64,000 bases of DNA from JACVRW01 sp963821275. Its GTDB lineage: Bacteria; Actinomycetota; Thermoleophilia; Solirubrobacterales; Thermoleophilaceae. Positions 8,968 through 17,425 of the stretch are shown here, piece by piece. The stretch spans positions 1 through 64,000 of the forward strand of contig CAWGDF010000014.1 in NCBI GenBank assembly GCA_963821275.1, written 5' to 3'. A model generated the notes under the pieces. It saw only the letters and a program-made list of their open reading frames with translations, did not search any database and was not told the origin of the DNA. Numbering within the stretch: the stretch's first letter is position 1; each line of letters starts with the position of its first letter. The translations under genes and the position numbers were made by a program.

Positions 8968-9821
8968 CACGAGAGACAGACCAGCTCGCTGTAGAAGTAA
9001 TCGATCTTCGCGGGGCCCAGGCTGGAGCTGCGAAACATCTTCTTCCGCGGAGAGCGCAGTCGCAACGAGGGGAAGGGGCGGTGCTCGACGACGCGATCCT
9101 CCGCCAGCGTCGCGAGCGCTCCGTGGTGGATCAGCAGATGGCGCGCGAACGGCCGCGCCATCTTTCGGAACAGCTCCGGATCGCTCACGTAGAGGATCGA
9201 GGCGAACAGCGGGAGGCCCTTCCGGCGGTCCTTGCGGATCACGACATAGCACGAGTCCTCACCTCTGGTGAGGAGCAGGTGTCGGGCCGCTCCTGCTTCG
9301 GCATGGTCGCGATACAGCTCGAGATCCCGGCCCCTCAGGGTCTTCTCGATGAGCTCGGGGCGGGACGTGATGGCCTCGCGGCCCGGCCACGACGGCCACG
9401 GGAGGTTTGGCACCAGCGCACTGCTCGTGTCGAGGAACCGGAAGTCGAGCCTCTCGTTGAGCGCAATCACGGAACCGTATGGCGACAGATCGGTGAAGTG
9501 ATAGCCCTCCTGGGAGAGCAAGGCCTTGAGCAGCCGCACGCTGTGGAAGCGATGCTCCGGCAGAACGCAAAAGGCGCCCAGGTTGCAGAAGCGCTCCGGA
9601 CGGCCGTCGATGAGGCGCTCCGAGTAGTACGCCACGTGCGCGCCGACCAGCCGGCCGTCGTCGAGGAGCATGAACCCGTTGTTCGGCTTGTTGACCCTCC
9701 ACGGCACGTCGAGTGAGCGCGCCCACTCCTCGGCCGGAACGCGCTTTTCCATGTGGTCCTGCAGAAACTCTGCGACGCGGGGAACGTCGGCGTCGGCGAT
9801 CGGCCTGAGTTCAACGGGCAC
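8964..9821 (-). CDS. GNAT-like acyltransferase
   Basis: The 285-residue protein begins 'VELRPIADADVPRVAEFL', the usual first strand and helix of GNAT acyltransferases. It continues with a cofactor-binding-like segment 'NLGAFCVLPEHRFHSVRLLKALL', in which the GNAT R/Q-x-x-G loop is replaced by RFHSVRL. It is longer than a minimal GNAT (about 150 residues) and lacks an obvious second GNAT signature, so the C-terminal half is unassigned. Its stop overlaps the start of the downstream oxidoreductase, so they are coupled. Transfer of an acyl group to an amino sugar would fit the cluster, but this is inferred. Confidence 0.72.
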   Translation of the reverse strand: MPVELRPIADADVPRVAEFLQDHMEKRVPAEEWARSLDVPWRVNKPNNGFMLLDDGRLVGAHVAYYSERLIDGRPERFCNLGAFCVLPEHRFHSVRLLKALLSQEGYHFTDLSPYGSVIALNERLDFRFLDTSSALVPNLPWPSWPGREAITSRPELIEKTLRGRDLELYRDHAEAGAARHLLLTRGEDSCYVVIRKDRRKGLPLFASILYVSDPELFRKMARPFARHLLIHHGALATLAEDRVVEHRPFPSLRLRSPRKKMFRSSSLGPAKIDYFYSELVCLSW

Positions 9822-9832
9822 AGTCGGTCCCC

Positions 9833-10999
9833 TCAGGCCCGGGTCGTGGGCGGATAGTACTCGTCACGGCGCAGGACGCTCGCCAGGGCGCGCAACTGGA
9901 CCAGGGCCTTCCACGCCACGTACCAGGGCGCTGCGAGCAGAGCGAACCACGTGCGGAGGCCGGCGCGAGCCTGGATGAGGCCGGTCACGAGCGCGAGGGC
10001 CAGCACCAGCAGGCCGCCGCCGAGCACCGCGGCGACGAGCCAAGAACCCGCGAGCGACGCCAGGGCGGTCCCGAGCACGAGCGACAGGGCGCTGAGCGCG
10101 AACGGAGGAGTCGAGAGAAACCAAGCGGCTTCGAGGCTCGCCAGATCCCGGCGCCTGATCGCGCGGCGCAGGAGACGTGGGACGTAGGCGCGGGCAGCGG
10201 CCATGCGCCCCGCCTCGTGACGCAGCTTCTGAGTGCCGAACGCTCCCCAGGTGCTCGCGCCGTCGGTGACGAGCCGCGCCCCTTCCACGTAGCGGCAGCG
10301 AATCCCCCGAAGCAGAAGGTCGAGTGTGAAGAACAGGTCTTCGGAGGCCGGCGCACTGAATCGGTGTTCGAGAGCCAGGTCGCGCCGGATCGCCATTCCG
10401 GCGCCGAACAGGCGCACGGCGAGGCCAAGGCGGTCGCGCCCACGGGGAATGGTGATCCCCTGCAACGTGTAGGAGGCCAGGGCAGCCTCCATCGCCAGGC
10501 TGCCGGCGCGGCTGCTCTCGCTGCGCGCCTGCACGCCTCTCGCGCCGGACGCGAGGGCATCCTCGAGAGCGTCGAAGAAGCCCGGCCCAACGACCGAGTC
10601 GGCATCCAGCATCACCACCGCGTCCCACTCGAGCGGCCGAGCATGCTCTATCCCCGCCTGACGGGCCGCGGCGCGGCCGGCGGCCTCGCTGGCTGCTCGC
10701 TCGAGCACCAAGGCGCCGAACGACCGGGCGATCTCGGCGGTTGCGTCCGTGCAGCGGTCGGCCACCACCAGCACCAAGTCGCGCGAACGGCCCTGATCGG
10801 CGATCGACTGGAGCGTTCGTCCAATCACGCGCTCCTCGTTGTGGGCCGGCACGAGCACCAGGAAGCGGACCTCCGTACCCGGCGTCCGCCGCCGTCGCCG
10901 ATAGAACAGCGATGCCAGGGCCATCAGGCCGAGATGGGCCGCGGCGACGAGGCCTGGGAGCCCGATCAGGATCGCGGCGATGACGAGCACCGTGCTCAT
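9833..10999 (-). CDS. Membrane-bound family 2 glycosyltransferase
   Basis: The 388-residue protein has an N-terminal transmembrane helix, then a cytosolic GT-A domain with 'FLVLVPAHNEERVIG' and the metal/nucleotide DXD-like 'VMLDADSVVG'. An acceptor segment 'SEDLFFTLDLLLRG' stands in for the ED..L/QXXRW region of processive synthases. Two or three hydrophobic helices follow near residues 285-350. This layout is that of cellulose/hyaluronan-synthase-like GT2 enzymes. The QXXRW motif is not clear, so it may be non-processive. It lies 11 bp upstream of the acyltransferase gene in the same leftward operon. Confidence 0.88.
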   Translation of the reverse strand: MSTVLVIAAILIGLPGLVAAAHLGLMALASLFYRRRRRTPGTEVRFLVLVPAHNEERVIGRTLQSIADQGRSRDLVLVVADRCTDATAEIARSFGALVLERAASEAAGRAAARQAGIEHARPLEWDAVVMLDADSVVGPGFFDALEDALASGARGVQARSESSRAGSLAMEAALASYTLQGITIPRGRDRLGLAVRLFGAGMAIRRDLALEHRFSAPASEDLFFTLDLLLRGIRCRYVEGARLVTDGASTWGAFGTQKLRHEAGRMAAARAYVPRLLRRAIRRRDLASLEAAWFLSTPPFALSALSLVLGTALASLAGSWLVAAVLGGGLLVLALALVTGLIQARAGLRTWFALLAAPWYVAWKALVQLRALASVLRRDEYYPPTTRA

Positions 11000-11060
11000 G
11001 CTCCATCAACGGGCGACCGGATCGCAATTTGCGAACGCGTCGCCACGTTGATCCGGTGGC

Positions 11061-11726
11061 GTGTCCGAACGATGCATCAACCTCACCTTTCACGGGATCG
11101 GTCCCGCACCCCGACCGCTGGAGCCGGGCGAGGGGCAGGTGTGGATCGAGCGCGACACCTTCGAGGCGGTGCTCGACTCGATCGCCGATCGAGACGACGT
11201 TCAGCTCAGCTTCGACGACGGCAACCACTCGGACCTCGAGTATGCGCTGCCGTCACTGAGCCAGCGAGGCTTGCAGGCCACCTTCTACGTCGTGGCGGGC
11301 AGGCTCGGGAAGCCCGGGTTCCTCGACAGCGCCGGCGTCCGCGCGCTCACCGACGCGGGGATGGAGATCGGCTGTCACGGCATGCGCCACCGTCCTTGGC
11401 GGGGGGTTCCAGAGGACGAGTTGCGGGAGGAGCTGGTCGGCGCCCGGGCGGTCCTCGAGGAGATCGTCGAGGCGCCCATTCGGAAGGCGGCATGCCCATT
11501 CGGCTCCTATGACCGCCGAGTGCTCCGGGCACTGAGGCGTCACGGCTACGCGCACGTCTACACGAGCGATCGCGGCGCCGCGTCGCCCGAAGCGTGGCTG
11601 CAGGCCCGGAACAGCGTATACCGTGGTGAGCAGGTTCATGTGGTCGAGCGGATCCTGGCTTCCGAGCGACGTCCCGACAGGGCCCTCTACCGGCGCGGAA
11701 AACGGCTCGTCAAGCGCTGGCGCTGA
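11061..11726 (+). CDS. Polysaccharide deacetylase-family protein
   Basis: The 221-residue protein starts with GTG. It has the NodB-fold motifs 'LSFDDGNHSD' (general base and metal Asp) and 'GCHGMRHRPW', in which the two His residues of the SHxxxH metal motif are present although Ser is replaced by Cys. A later 'ACPFGSYDRRV' resembles the RPPxG motif. No signal peptide is evident, so it may act in the cytosol on a lipid-linked or nucleotide sugar. It is divergent from the GT2 gene, and its 3' end overlaps the following leftward epimerase by 17 bp. Confidence 0.85.
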   Translation: MSERCINLTFHGIGPAPRPLEPGEGQVWIERDTFEAVLDSIADRDDVQLSFDDGNHSDLEYALPSLSQRGLQATFYVVAGRLGKPGFLDSAGVRALTDAGMEIGCHGMRHRPWRGVPEDELREELVGARAVLEEIVEAPIRKAACPFGSYDRRVLRALRRHGYAHVYTSDRGAASPEAWLQARNSVYRGEQVHVVERILASERRPDRALYRRGKRLVKRWR

Positions 11727-12813
11727 CGCCGTCGTCGTCCGACTGCGCCGATGGACGGCGATCGGGCGCGAACGTGCGCCGCAAGCCCTCCGTGAGCGAT
11801 ACCTCCGAGCTCCATCCCAGCTGATCTCTGGCCTTGCTGACGTCGTACAGGATGTCTCGGGTGGCGCTTGCGACTTGAAAGCGCGATAGGCGCGGAGGGG
11901 AGTCCGCCCCCGCCCGGCCGCGCCGTCGCTCGAGCAATCCCGCGACCAACGCGAGCGCGGCCCTCGGTACCGGCACGAGCCGTATCGGTTCCCCAAGGAC
12001 GGCCGCCGCCTGGAGGGCGGCGGCCCGGATCTTGGGCTGTGGCTGATCGACCAGGTTGTACGCCTCACCTGCTGCTGCCGGGGAGATAAGCGCGAGCAAG
12101 ATCCCGTCCACGACATTGTCGACGTAGACCAGCGGCAGGTGATTGTGTCCGCGTCCGAGCGTGAGCCGAAACGGCCCGAGCTGCACGAGCTTGCGCTCGA
12201 GGGCACCCGCGCTGCCTGGCCCGTAGACGATGCCCGGACGTACGATGACGACCTCCGTGTCCGCGCCGGACCCGCTCGACATGGCGCGCTCCGCGCCGAG
12301 CTTCGAGCGCTGATAGAAGCCCCAGCGATCGGGCTCGGGGGGAAGCGCGGACTCCGTCAAGGCCCCGCGGTCGGCTGGCTCGTCGAGGCCATAGACGATC
12401 ACCGAGCTCACGTGCACGAGACGCCTGACACCGGCCTCCCTTGCTGCTCGCAGCACATTTCGAGAGCCGCCGATGTTCGTCTGCTCATGAACCGACCACG
12501 GCACGTTGTTGGTGGTGACGGCAGCACAGTGCACCACCAGATCCACGTCGAGCATGGCGTTCCGGACGGACTTCTCGTCGGCCACGTTTCCGATAGCCAC
12601 CTCGGTGTCGCGATGGACTCCGTGTGGCGCGCGCGTGGAGTCGCGCACGAGTGCCCGCACATCCGCGCCGCAGCGCACGAGCGCCGCGGCGAGGTGCCGG
12701 CCGAGATAGCCCGCCGCGCCGGTCACGAGCACCTTTGCCTCGATCCCGCCATCGCCGGCGATCCGCCGCTCGACAGAGGTGTGCGGCTCGGACTGTTCTT
12801 TCGGCGTCCCCAC
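11710..12813 (-). CDS. NAD-dependent epimerase/dehydratase (extended SDR)
   Basis: This is a 367-residue extended short-chain dehydrogenase. It has the nucleotide-binding 'VLVTGAAGYLGRHLA', 'VVHCAAVT', the catalytic 'YQRSKLGAE' (Tyr-x3-Lys) and a C-terminal 'YVDNVVDGILLAL' followed by a substrate-binding half. The first 25 residues are poorly conserved in character, so the true start may be slightly downstream. It probably works on a nucleotide sugar for the adjacent polysaccharide genes. The convergent overlap with the deacetylase gene leaves no room for a terminator between them. Confidence 0.87.
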   Translation of the reverse strand: MGTPKEQSEPHTSVERRIAGDGGIEAKVLVTGAAGYLGRHLAAALVRCGADVRALVRDSTRAPHGVHRDTEVAIGNVADEKSVRNAMLDVDLVVHCAAVTTNNVPWSVHEQTNIGGSRNVLRAAREAGVRRLVHVSSVIVYGLDEPADRGALTESALPPEPDRWGFYQRSKLGAERAMSSGSGADTEVVIVRPGIVYGPGSAGALERKLVQLGPFRLTLGRGHNHLPLVYVDNVVDGILLALISPAAAGEAYNLVDQPQPKIRAAALQAAAVLGEPIRLVPVPRAALALVAGLLERRRGRAGADSPPRLSRFQVASATRDILYDVSKARDQLGWSSEVSLTEGLRRTFAPDRRPSAQSDDDGVSASA

Positions 12814-13010
12814 GATGTTGGAGGCGGCTTTGCGCTACAGCCGGCTTGCGGAAGTTAACTATCTCCCTGGACACTCGCCGGCGCGAGCCGCAGCAGCAGC
12901 TCCTCGGGCGCTCGCGGTGGCGCCGATCGAGATCCGCCGGGGAGTCGAAGCGCAAGGGGACGAGTTTCGGCGGTATTCCGAAAGGCCCGGCCGAGACCTG
13001 TCGTTCATCG

Positions 13011-13202
13011 AGCGCAATCGCCTGTTTTCACGACACCTACCGGTCCATCACCACGTCCTACGACGTGGTGCAGCGCGTGCTCGTCTACTACTGGACCTGC
13101 GAGCGCTGCGGCGCACACCTGAGTGAGCTTCGCCGGCGCAGTTACGAGCCTCGCTACAAGGAGATCGAAGAGATCCCCGTTCGCCGCGCCGCGGCCTCCT
13201 AG
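13011..13202 (+). CDS. Small zinc-ribbon-like protein, start not identifiable
   Basis: A + strand frame ending at the TAG at 13200-13202 encodes 'CFHDTYRSITTSYDV', then 'YYWTCERCGAHLSEL'. One Cys/His pair followed by Cys-x2-Cys looks like a compact zinc-binding fold, and the third-position GC is high. No ATG, GTG or TTG lies in frame near the conserved part, and the upstream in-frame sequence is basic and low in information. The start may be a rare codon, or the 5' end may be frameshifted or lost. The boundary given is only the beginning of the plausible part. Its stop overlaps the stop of the convergent HEAT-repeat gene. Function unknown. Confidence 0.45.
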   Translation, partial: SAIACFHDTYRSITTSYDVVQRVLVYYWTCERCGAHLSELRRRSYEPRYKEIEEIPVRRAAAS

Positions 13203-14959
13203 CTCTCGGGGGCCGGCACGATAGGGCCGTTCTCCGGCGGGGGTTCCTGATCCGTCGAGGGTTCGCTCACGGAAGTCGGTCGTTCGCGGTGTACGGATTC
13301 TCCAGCAGACGGGGTCTGCTGCACCGTCGAGAGCTCATTCGTGGGTGAGAGGTCCTCCTGGATAGAGGGCTCCTTCGCCGGCGGCGCTTCCTGCGCGATC
13401 AAGGGTTCCGTGGCCGGAAGTGGCTCCCGCGCATCAGACGGCGCTTTCGCGGTCGATCGACCGTTGGCGCTCGACCGTCTTTTCCCCCTCGATGGGTCCT
13501 TCGCGGTGGACGGCTTCTTCGTGTTCGCTGTCGAGGGTTCGTTTGCCGGGGAGGGCTCGGGCGATCGAGCGTTGGCGCTGGACCGGCCCTTTGCCGTCGA
13601 TGGGTCCTTTGCGGTCGGAGCTTTCTCCGCTGTCGAGGGTTCCCTCGCCGGGAGTGGCTCGTTCGCCTGAGATGGCCCCTTCGCGGTCGATCGACTGTTG
13701 GCGCTCGAGCGTGCCTGTACGGCCGATGATTCGCTCGCGGCGTTCCTCCTGGTTGAGGCCTTCCTCGCGGTGGAGGCTTTCTTCGCGGTCGATCGTCCCT
13801 TCGCTGCAGTGGGTTGCTTCGCGGCCGGCGCGTTCATCGCTGTCGATGGTTTCTTCGCCGTCGAGGCCTTCTTCGGCGTTGAGGCCTTCTTCGCCGTCGA
13901 GGCCTTCCTAGCGGTCGACCGGGCCTTCGTCGGCGGCCGCGCCTTCGGGGCCTTTGGCCTCTCTTCCTTCGCGTCCGCTCGTCCGTTCTCGCTCGGTGAG
14001 TTGGCGTTGGATCGGCTGGGCGAGGAGTCGTCGCCGGCGAGTCTGGACGCTGCCAGAGCGGTGCGAACGGCCTCATTGATCATCGGCTCCAAGAGCTCGG
14101 CCACGCCGGCGATCACACCGACACTCCCGATCCGCTCGAGGGCTATCCCCGCCTGCCGGCGGACGCGATGCTCGGGGTCACTTGTAGCCGACAGCAGCTG
14201 CTTCACCGTTGCGGGATCACGAAACTCGGCCAGCGCCGCGGCGCTTTCGGCCCGAACGTTGCGATCGGCGTGCGTGAGGGCCGCCACGAGGTCGTCCACC
14301 GTCCGAGGATCCTCGATCCGGCCGAGGACGTAGGCGGCCTCAGCCGACGCGGGTCCCGTCCGCAGTTGCGCGACCACCGCCCGAGTGCTCGCGGGGGCAA
14401 GCAGAACGAGCAGCTCCGCCGCACGATCGACGACTATTCCCCGCTCATCCCTCAGTGCCTTCACAAGACCTGCGACCAGCTCGTCTGTCACGCCGGTCGG
14501 TTCATCCTCCAGCGTGGCAAGGACCAGAGCCGACTCGTCATCGGCAAGCAGCTGTTCGTCCTGGCGGTGCACCAGTGCCTCGGCCAGCATCGGTCCGCTC
14601 GCCCGGTCACGCAGGTTGGCGACGGCCTGCAAGGCAAATTTGCGGGACCGACCCTCGCCGGCTAGCCACCTCAGCGATCGGACCAGCGTGTCCGGCTCCG
14701 GGCGTGCATGCAGGGCCCGCACCGCTGCACACCGCACCGCGTCGGCGGGATCGCTGAGAGCCATCGCCACGAGGTCTCCGCCGTTCGTAGGGTCGAGCCG
14801 TCCGAGCGCGAGAACTGCATCCACGCGCACCGGAACCCCGAGGTCAGTGGGCTTCCCCGACGGGTCGGGTTGCACATCCCGGTAGGACGCAGCATCCACG
14901 AGACCCGGCACGTCCTCGCGGCGGACCAACGACTTGATGTTCGGCCTGCGATCTCGCAA
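13199..14959 (-). CDS. HEAT-repeat protein with long Lys/Ala/Ser/Thr/Pro-rich tail
   Basis: This encodes 586 residues. Residues 1-300 contain about nine HEAT/PBS-lyase-type helical repeats, for example 'DPADAVRCAAVRALHA', 'HADRNVRAESAAALAEF' and 'DPEHRVRRQAGIALERIG', a protein-interaction solenoid. From about residue 310 to the end the sequence is a disordered tail built from short variants of 'AKKASTAKKPST' and 'AKEPST', first basic and later more acidic and Pro/Glu-rich. The tail resembles linker-histone-like or cell-wall-spanning regions. No enzymatic motif and no signal peptide are seen. Scaffold or DNA/nucleoid association is possible but unproven. Confidence 0.78.
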   Translation of the reverse strand: MRDRRPNIKSLVRREDVPGLVDAASYRDVQPDPSGKPTDLGVPVRVDAVLALGRLDPTNGGDLVAMALSDPADAVRCAAVRALHARPEPDTLVRSLRWLAGEGRSRKFALQAVANLRDRASGPMLAEALVHRQDEQLLADDESALVLATLEDEPTGVTDELVAGLVKALRDERGIVVDRAAELLVLLAPASTRAVVAQLRTGPASAEAAYVLGRIEDPRTVDDLVAALTHADRNVRAESAAALAEFRDPATVKQLLSATSDPEHRVRRQAGIALERIGSVGVIAGVAELLEPMINEAVRTALAASRLAGDDSSPSRSNANSPSENGRADAKEERPKAPKARPPTKARSTARKASTAKKASTPKKASTAKKPSTAMNAPAAKQPTAAKGRSTAKKASTARKASTRRNAASESSAVQARSSANSRSTAKGPSQANEPLPAREPSTAEKAPTAKDPSTAKGRSSANARSPEPSPANEPSTANTKKPSTAKDPSRGKRRSSANGRSTAKAPSDAREPLPATEPLIAQEAPPAKEPSIQEDLSPTNELSTVQQTPSAGESVHRERPTSVSEPSTDQEPPPENGPIVPAPES

Positions 14960-15102
14960 GAGGCTTCACTCACTCAACGCTCCAGGCCGGTGGCTCTTCC
15001 GTACCCGTTGCGCCACCTTGCTCCGCTCCGAGGTACACGATTGCTCCATTTCTCTCCTCGGGGCCGCAAGCACGGCCCCGCCCGCAACGTTCATCCGACG
15101 AG

Positions 15103-15534
15103 GTGCCCGGGGTACTCAACCCGATCAGAGCCTTGGCCTGCGGCGGCGCATGCGTGGCCGTGATGGTGGCCGCGTTCGCCTTGGCCCGGCCCGACACGCC
15201 CGCGGAGGCCGGGCGGCCCGCGCCACAGCCGGCCCGCGCCGTGGACTACCAGCTGCCCCGGGTGAACGCGTCCCTGCACCGCGCAGCGCCTTTGCCCAAG
15301 CTCGCCCCGGCGCGGCGCCCGCCGCCACCGCCGCCGGCGCCGGTCATCCGGCGTACCCGCCGCCCGAAGATCTCCCGTCACGCCGAGTCGACCTACCCGG
15401 TCCCGAGCGCGGCCCAGGCGCAAGCCCCTGCGCCACCGGCCCCAGCGCCCGCACCCGCGCCAGCGCCCGCCCCTGCCCCGGCGCCCCCGCCGCCGCAGGC
15501 GGACCCGCCTGTCTTCTTCGACGACTCCGGCTGA
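15103..15534 (+). CDS. Membrane-anchored proline-rich small protein
   Basis: The 143-residue protein (GTG start) has one hydrophobic segment at about residues 9-28 ('ALACGGACVAVMVAAFALA'), then a Pro/Ala/Arg-rich extracytoplasmic tail with a long alternating Ala-Pro tract and a short acidic end 'FFDDSG'. Ala-Pro rods of this kind are rigid spacers across the cell wall. It ends 4 bp before the pseudokinase-like gene, so the two are probably co-transcribed. Function unknown. Confidence 0.6.
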   Translation: MPGVLNPIRALACGGACVAVMVAAFALARPDTPAEAGRPAPQPARAVDYQLPRVNASLHRAAPLPKLAPARRPPPPPPAPVIRRTRRPKISRHAESTYPVPSAAQAQAPAPPAPAPAPAPAPAPAPAPPPPQADPPVFFDDSG

Positions 15535-15538
15535 TCGA

Positions 15539-17407
15539 ATGCCCTCCGGTCAGCGTCGCCACTCGAGCCAGGACGCCGACGGCGCGCGGTCGGTGATCGT
15601 GCACGAGCCACGCGAGCAGTCCCGGTCGATCCGACGGCGGCTGCAGCGGGTGGCCGACACCCGGGCCGGAATCCGGCACCCCAACGTCGTGCGCGCCCAC
15701 ACCGTGGACCTGGAGGAAGGCCGGCTGCGTCTCGCCCTCGAGCAGCATCGGGCGCCGACTCTCGCCCAGCGCCTCGAGCAGGGCCCACTCGATCCGCTCG
15801 AGGCCGCGCGCCTCGTCAAAGGACTTGCCGATGCGTACCACTCGCTGGCCGAGGACGGGCTGACGGCGCACCGGTTCACGCCGGACGGCGTCCTGATCGA
15901 CCCCGACCATGGGGGGGTACTGGCCGACTCCGGCGTCCCGCCGGAGCTCGTTCGGGGGTCGTGGCTCGAGTCGGATCCCGACCTGGTGTTTCGCTCGCCC
16001 GAGGAGCTCCGGCGACAACCGGTGCGCGCCTGCAGCGCCGTCTACTCCCTCGGTGCGCTCCTGTACACGGCGCTGACGGGCGAGCCTCCTTACGCCGGCG
16101 CCCCCTCTGAGGTCTACGCGACCCACTTCATCGGACCGCGGCCCCGTCCCACCACCCGGCGGCCCGAGCTCCCCCGCGCGATCGACGCGGTGGTGGCGCG
16201 GGCGATGGCTGTCGAGCCGGGCGACCGCTATACCACGCCGGCGGACCTGGCCTCAGCGGCCGCGGCGGCTCTCGCAGCGACTTCCTCCTCGGAGTCGCCT
16301 GCCGGATCCGCGACCGCGACTCGAGCCACCACGCCGGCGACGCGGAGGCCCACCCGCCGGCCGGCCGCGGCGGGGGCTCGCGCCCCAGCGCGGACGGCCC
16401 GGGCGAACCGCTCGGTGGAGAGGAAGCGCAAGCCCGGGACCGCCCCAGCTCCGGCTGCCCCGGCGAAGCGCTCGCCGGACAGAAAGCGCAAGCCCGGGAC
16501 CACCCGGCCCGCGGTCACGAGGACGCGGCGCCTCTGGCTCCTGGCCGGGGCGGCGGCGATCGCGTGCGCTCTGCTTGGGGTGTTGCTTGCGAGCACATCG
16601 GCTGAGGACTCCTCGGAGCCACCCGCGCGGATCAGCGCTCGGGGGCTCAGCGTGCGTCCGCCCACAGGCTGGGAACGGGCGCCGGCCGGGCGCGATGCTC
16701 CCTTCACGCTCCCAGGGCTCCTCTCGGCGAGGCCCGCGGGAGGTTCAGACGCCGGCCTGGTCCTCGGCACCGTGCGGTCGCAGGCGGCCCTCGAGCCCTT
16801 CTTCGCATACGCGGGCGGGGATGACATCGCACGCGAGGCCGTGCGCGTCGGCAGCCTGACTGCATGGCGCTACCACGGGCTGCGCTCCGGCACCGACGGC
16901 GTGGCCACCGCCTACCTGGCCCCGACCACCGGCGGAATGCTGGTGGTGGTTTGTCACGCCGCCCGCCGCCAGCTGCTGCGCAAGTGCAACCAGGCGGTGG
17001 GAACGGTGAAGCTCGAGGGCGCCCAGCCCAGGCCGCTTACGTCGCTTGACCCCGGCGGCGAACGGTTGGTGCAAGTGATGGGCACCCTTGCCGCACGGCG
17101 GTCGCGTGCACGCGAGCGGCTCGCCGACGCCGAGCTGGCGCGCGGTCAGGCCGAAGCGGCGCGCGCACTGCGTTGGAGCTACGAGCGCGCTGCGAAGGCG
17201 CTGGCATGGCGGTCGCCGCTCGAGCCGGTCGGGTCGTTCGACGAGCTCTCGGCATCGCTGCGCCGCACCGCAGCCGCCTATGCCGGCGTTGCCCGCGCCG
17301 CACAGCGCTCGCAGAGCAGCCGGTACCAAGCCGCCGTGCGGGCCGTCGGGCGGCAGGAGCGAGCGGTCTACCGGACGCTCGCTGAGGCGCGCACCACGCG
17401 GCCTTGA
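15539..17407 (+). CDS. Pseudokinase-like transmembrane protein
   Basis: This encodes 622 residues. The N-terminal 250 residues follow the C-terminal-lobe order of a Ser/Thr protein kinase ('GIRHPNVVRAHTV', 'YSLGALLYTALTGEPPY', 'AVEPGDRYTTPADL'). However, the glycine loop and the VAIK lysine are missing, the catalytic HRD reads His-Arg-Phe ('AHRFTPDGVLID'), and the DFG position reads 'ADSG'. A basic linker with a duplicated 'RKRKPGT' motif leads to a single transmembrane helix at about 331-352, then a 270-residue extracytoplasmic region ending in helical segments. The topology is that of PknB-like receptors, but the kinase half should be inactive. It may act as a scaffold or sensor. Confidence 0.72.
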   Translation: MPSGQRRHSSQDADGARSVIVHEPREQSRSIRRRLQRVADTRAGIRHPNVVRAHTVDLEEGRLRLALEQHRAPTLAQRLEQGPLDPLEAARLVKGLADAYHSLAEDGLTAHRFTPDGVLIDPDHGGVLADSGVPPELVRGSWLESDPDLVFRSPEELRRQPVRACSAVYSLGALLYTALTGEPPYAGAPSEVYATHFIGPRPRPTTRRPELPRAIDAVVARAMAVEPGDRYTTPADLASAAAAALAATSSSESPAGSATATRATTPATRRPTRRPAAAGARAPARTARANRSVERKRKPGTAPAPAAPAKRSPDRKRKPGTTRPAVTRTRRLWLLAGAAAIACALLGVLLASTSAEDSSEPPARISARGLSVRPPTGWERAPAGRDAPFTLPGLLSARPAGGSDAGLVLGTVRSQAALEPFFAYAGGDDIAREAVRVGSLTAWRYHGLRSGTDGVATAYLAPTTGGMLVVVCHAARRQLLRKCNQAVGTVKLEGAQPRPLTSLDPGGERLVQVMGTLAARRSRARERLADAELARGQAEAARALRWSYERAAKALAWRSPLEPVGSFDELSASLRRTAAAYAGVARAAQRSQSSRYQAAVRAVGRQERAVYRTLAEARTTRP

Positions 17408-17425
17408 TGGCCTCGACGAGATCCG

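Noticed and set aside
12139..12858. 239-codon + strand frame opposite the epimerase
   Set aside because: It is antisense to an SDR gene with intact cofactor and catalytic motifs.
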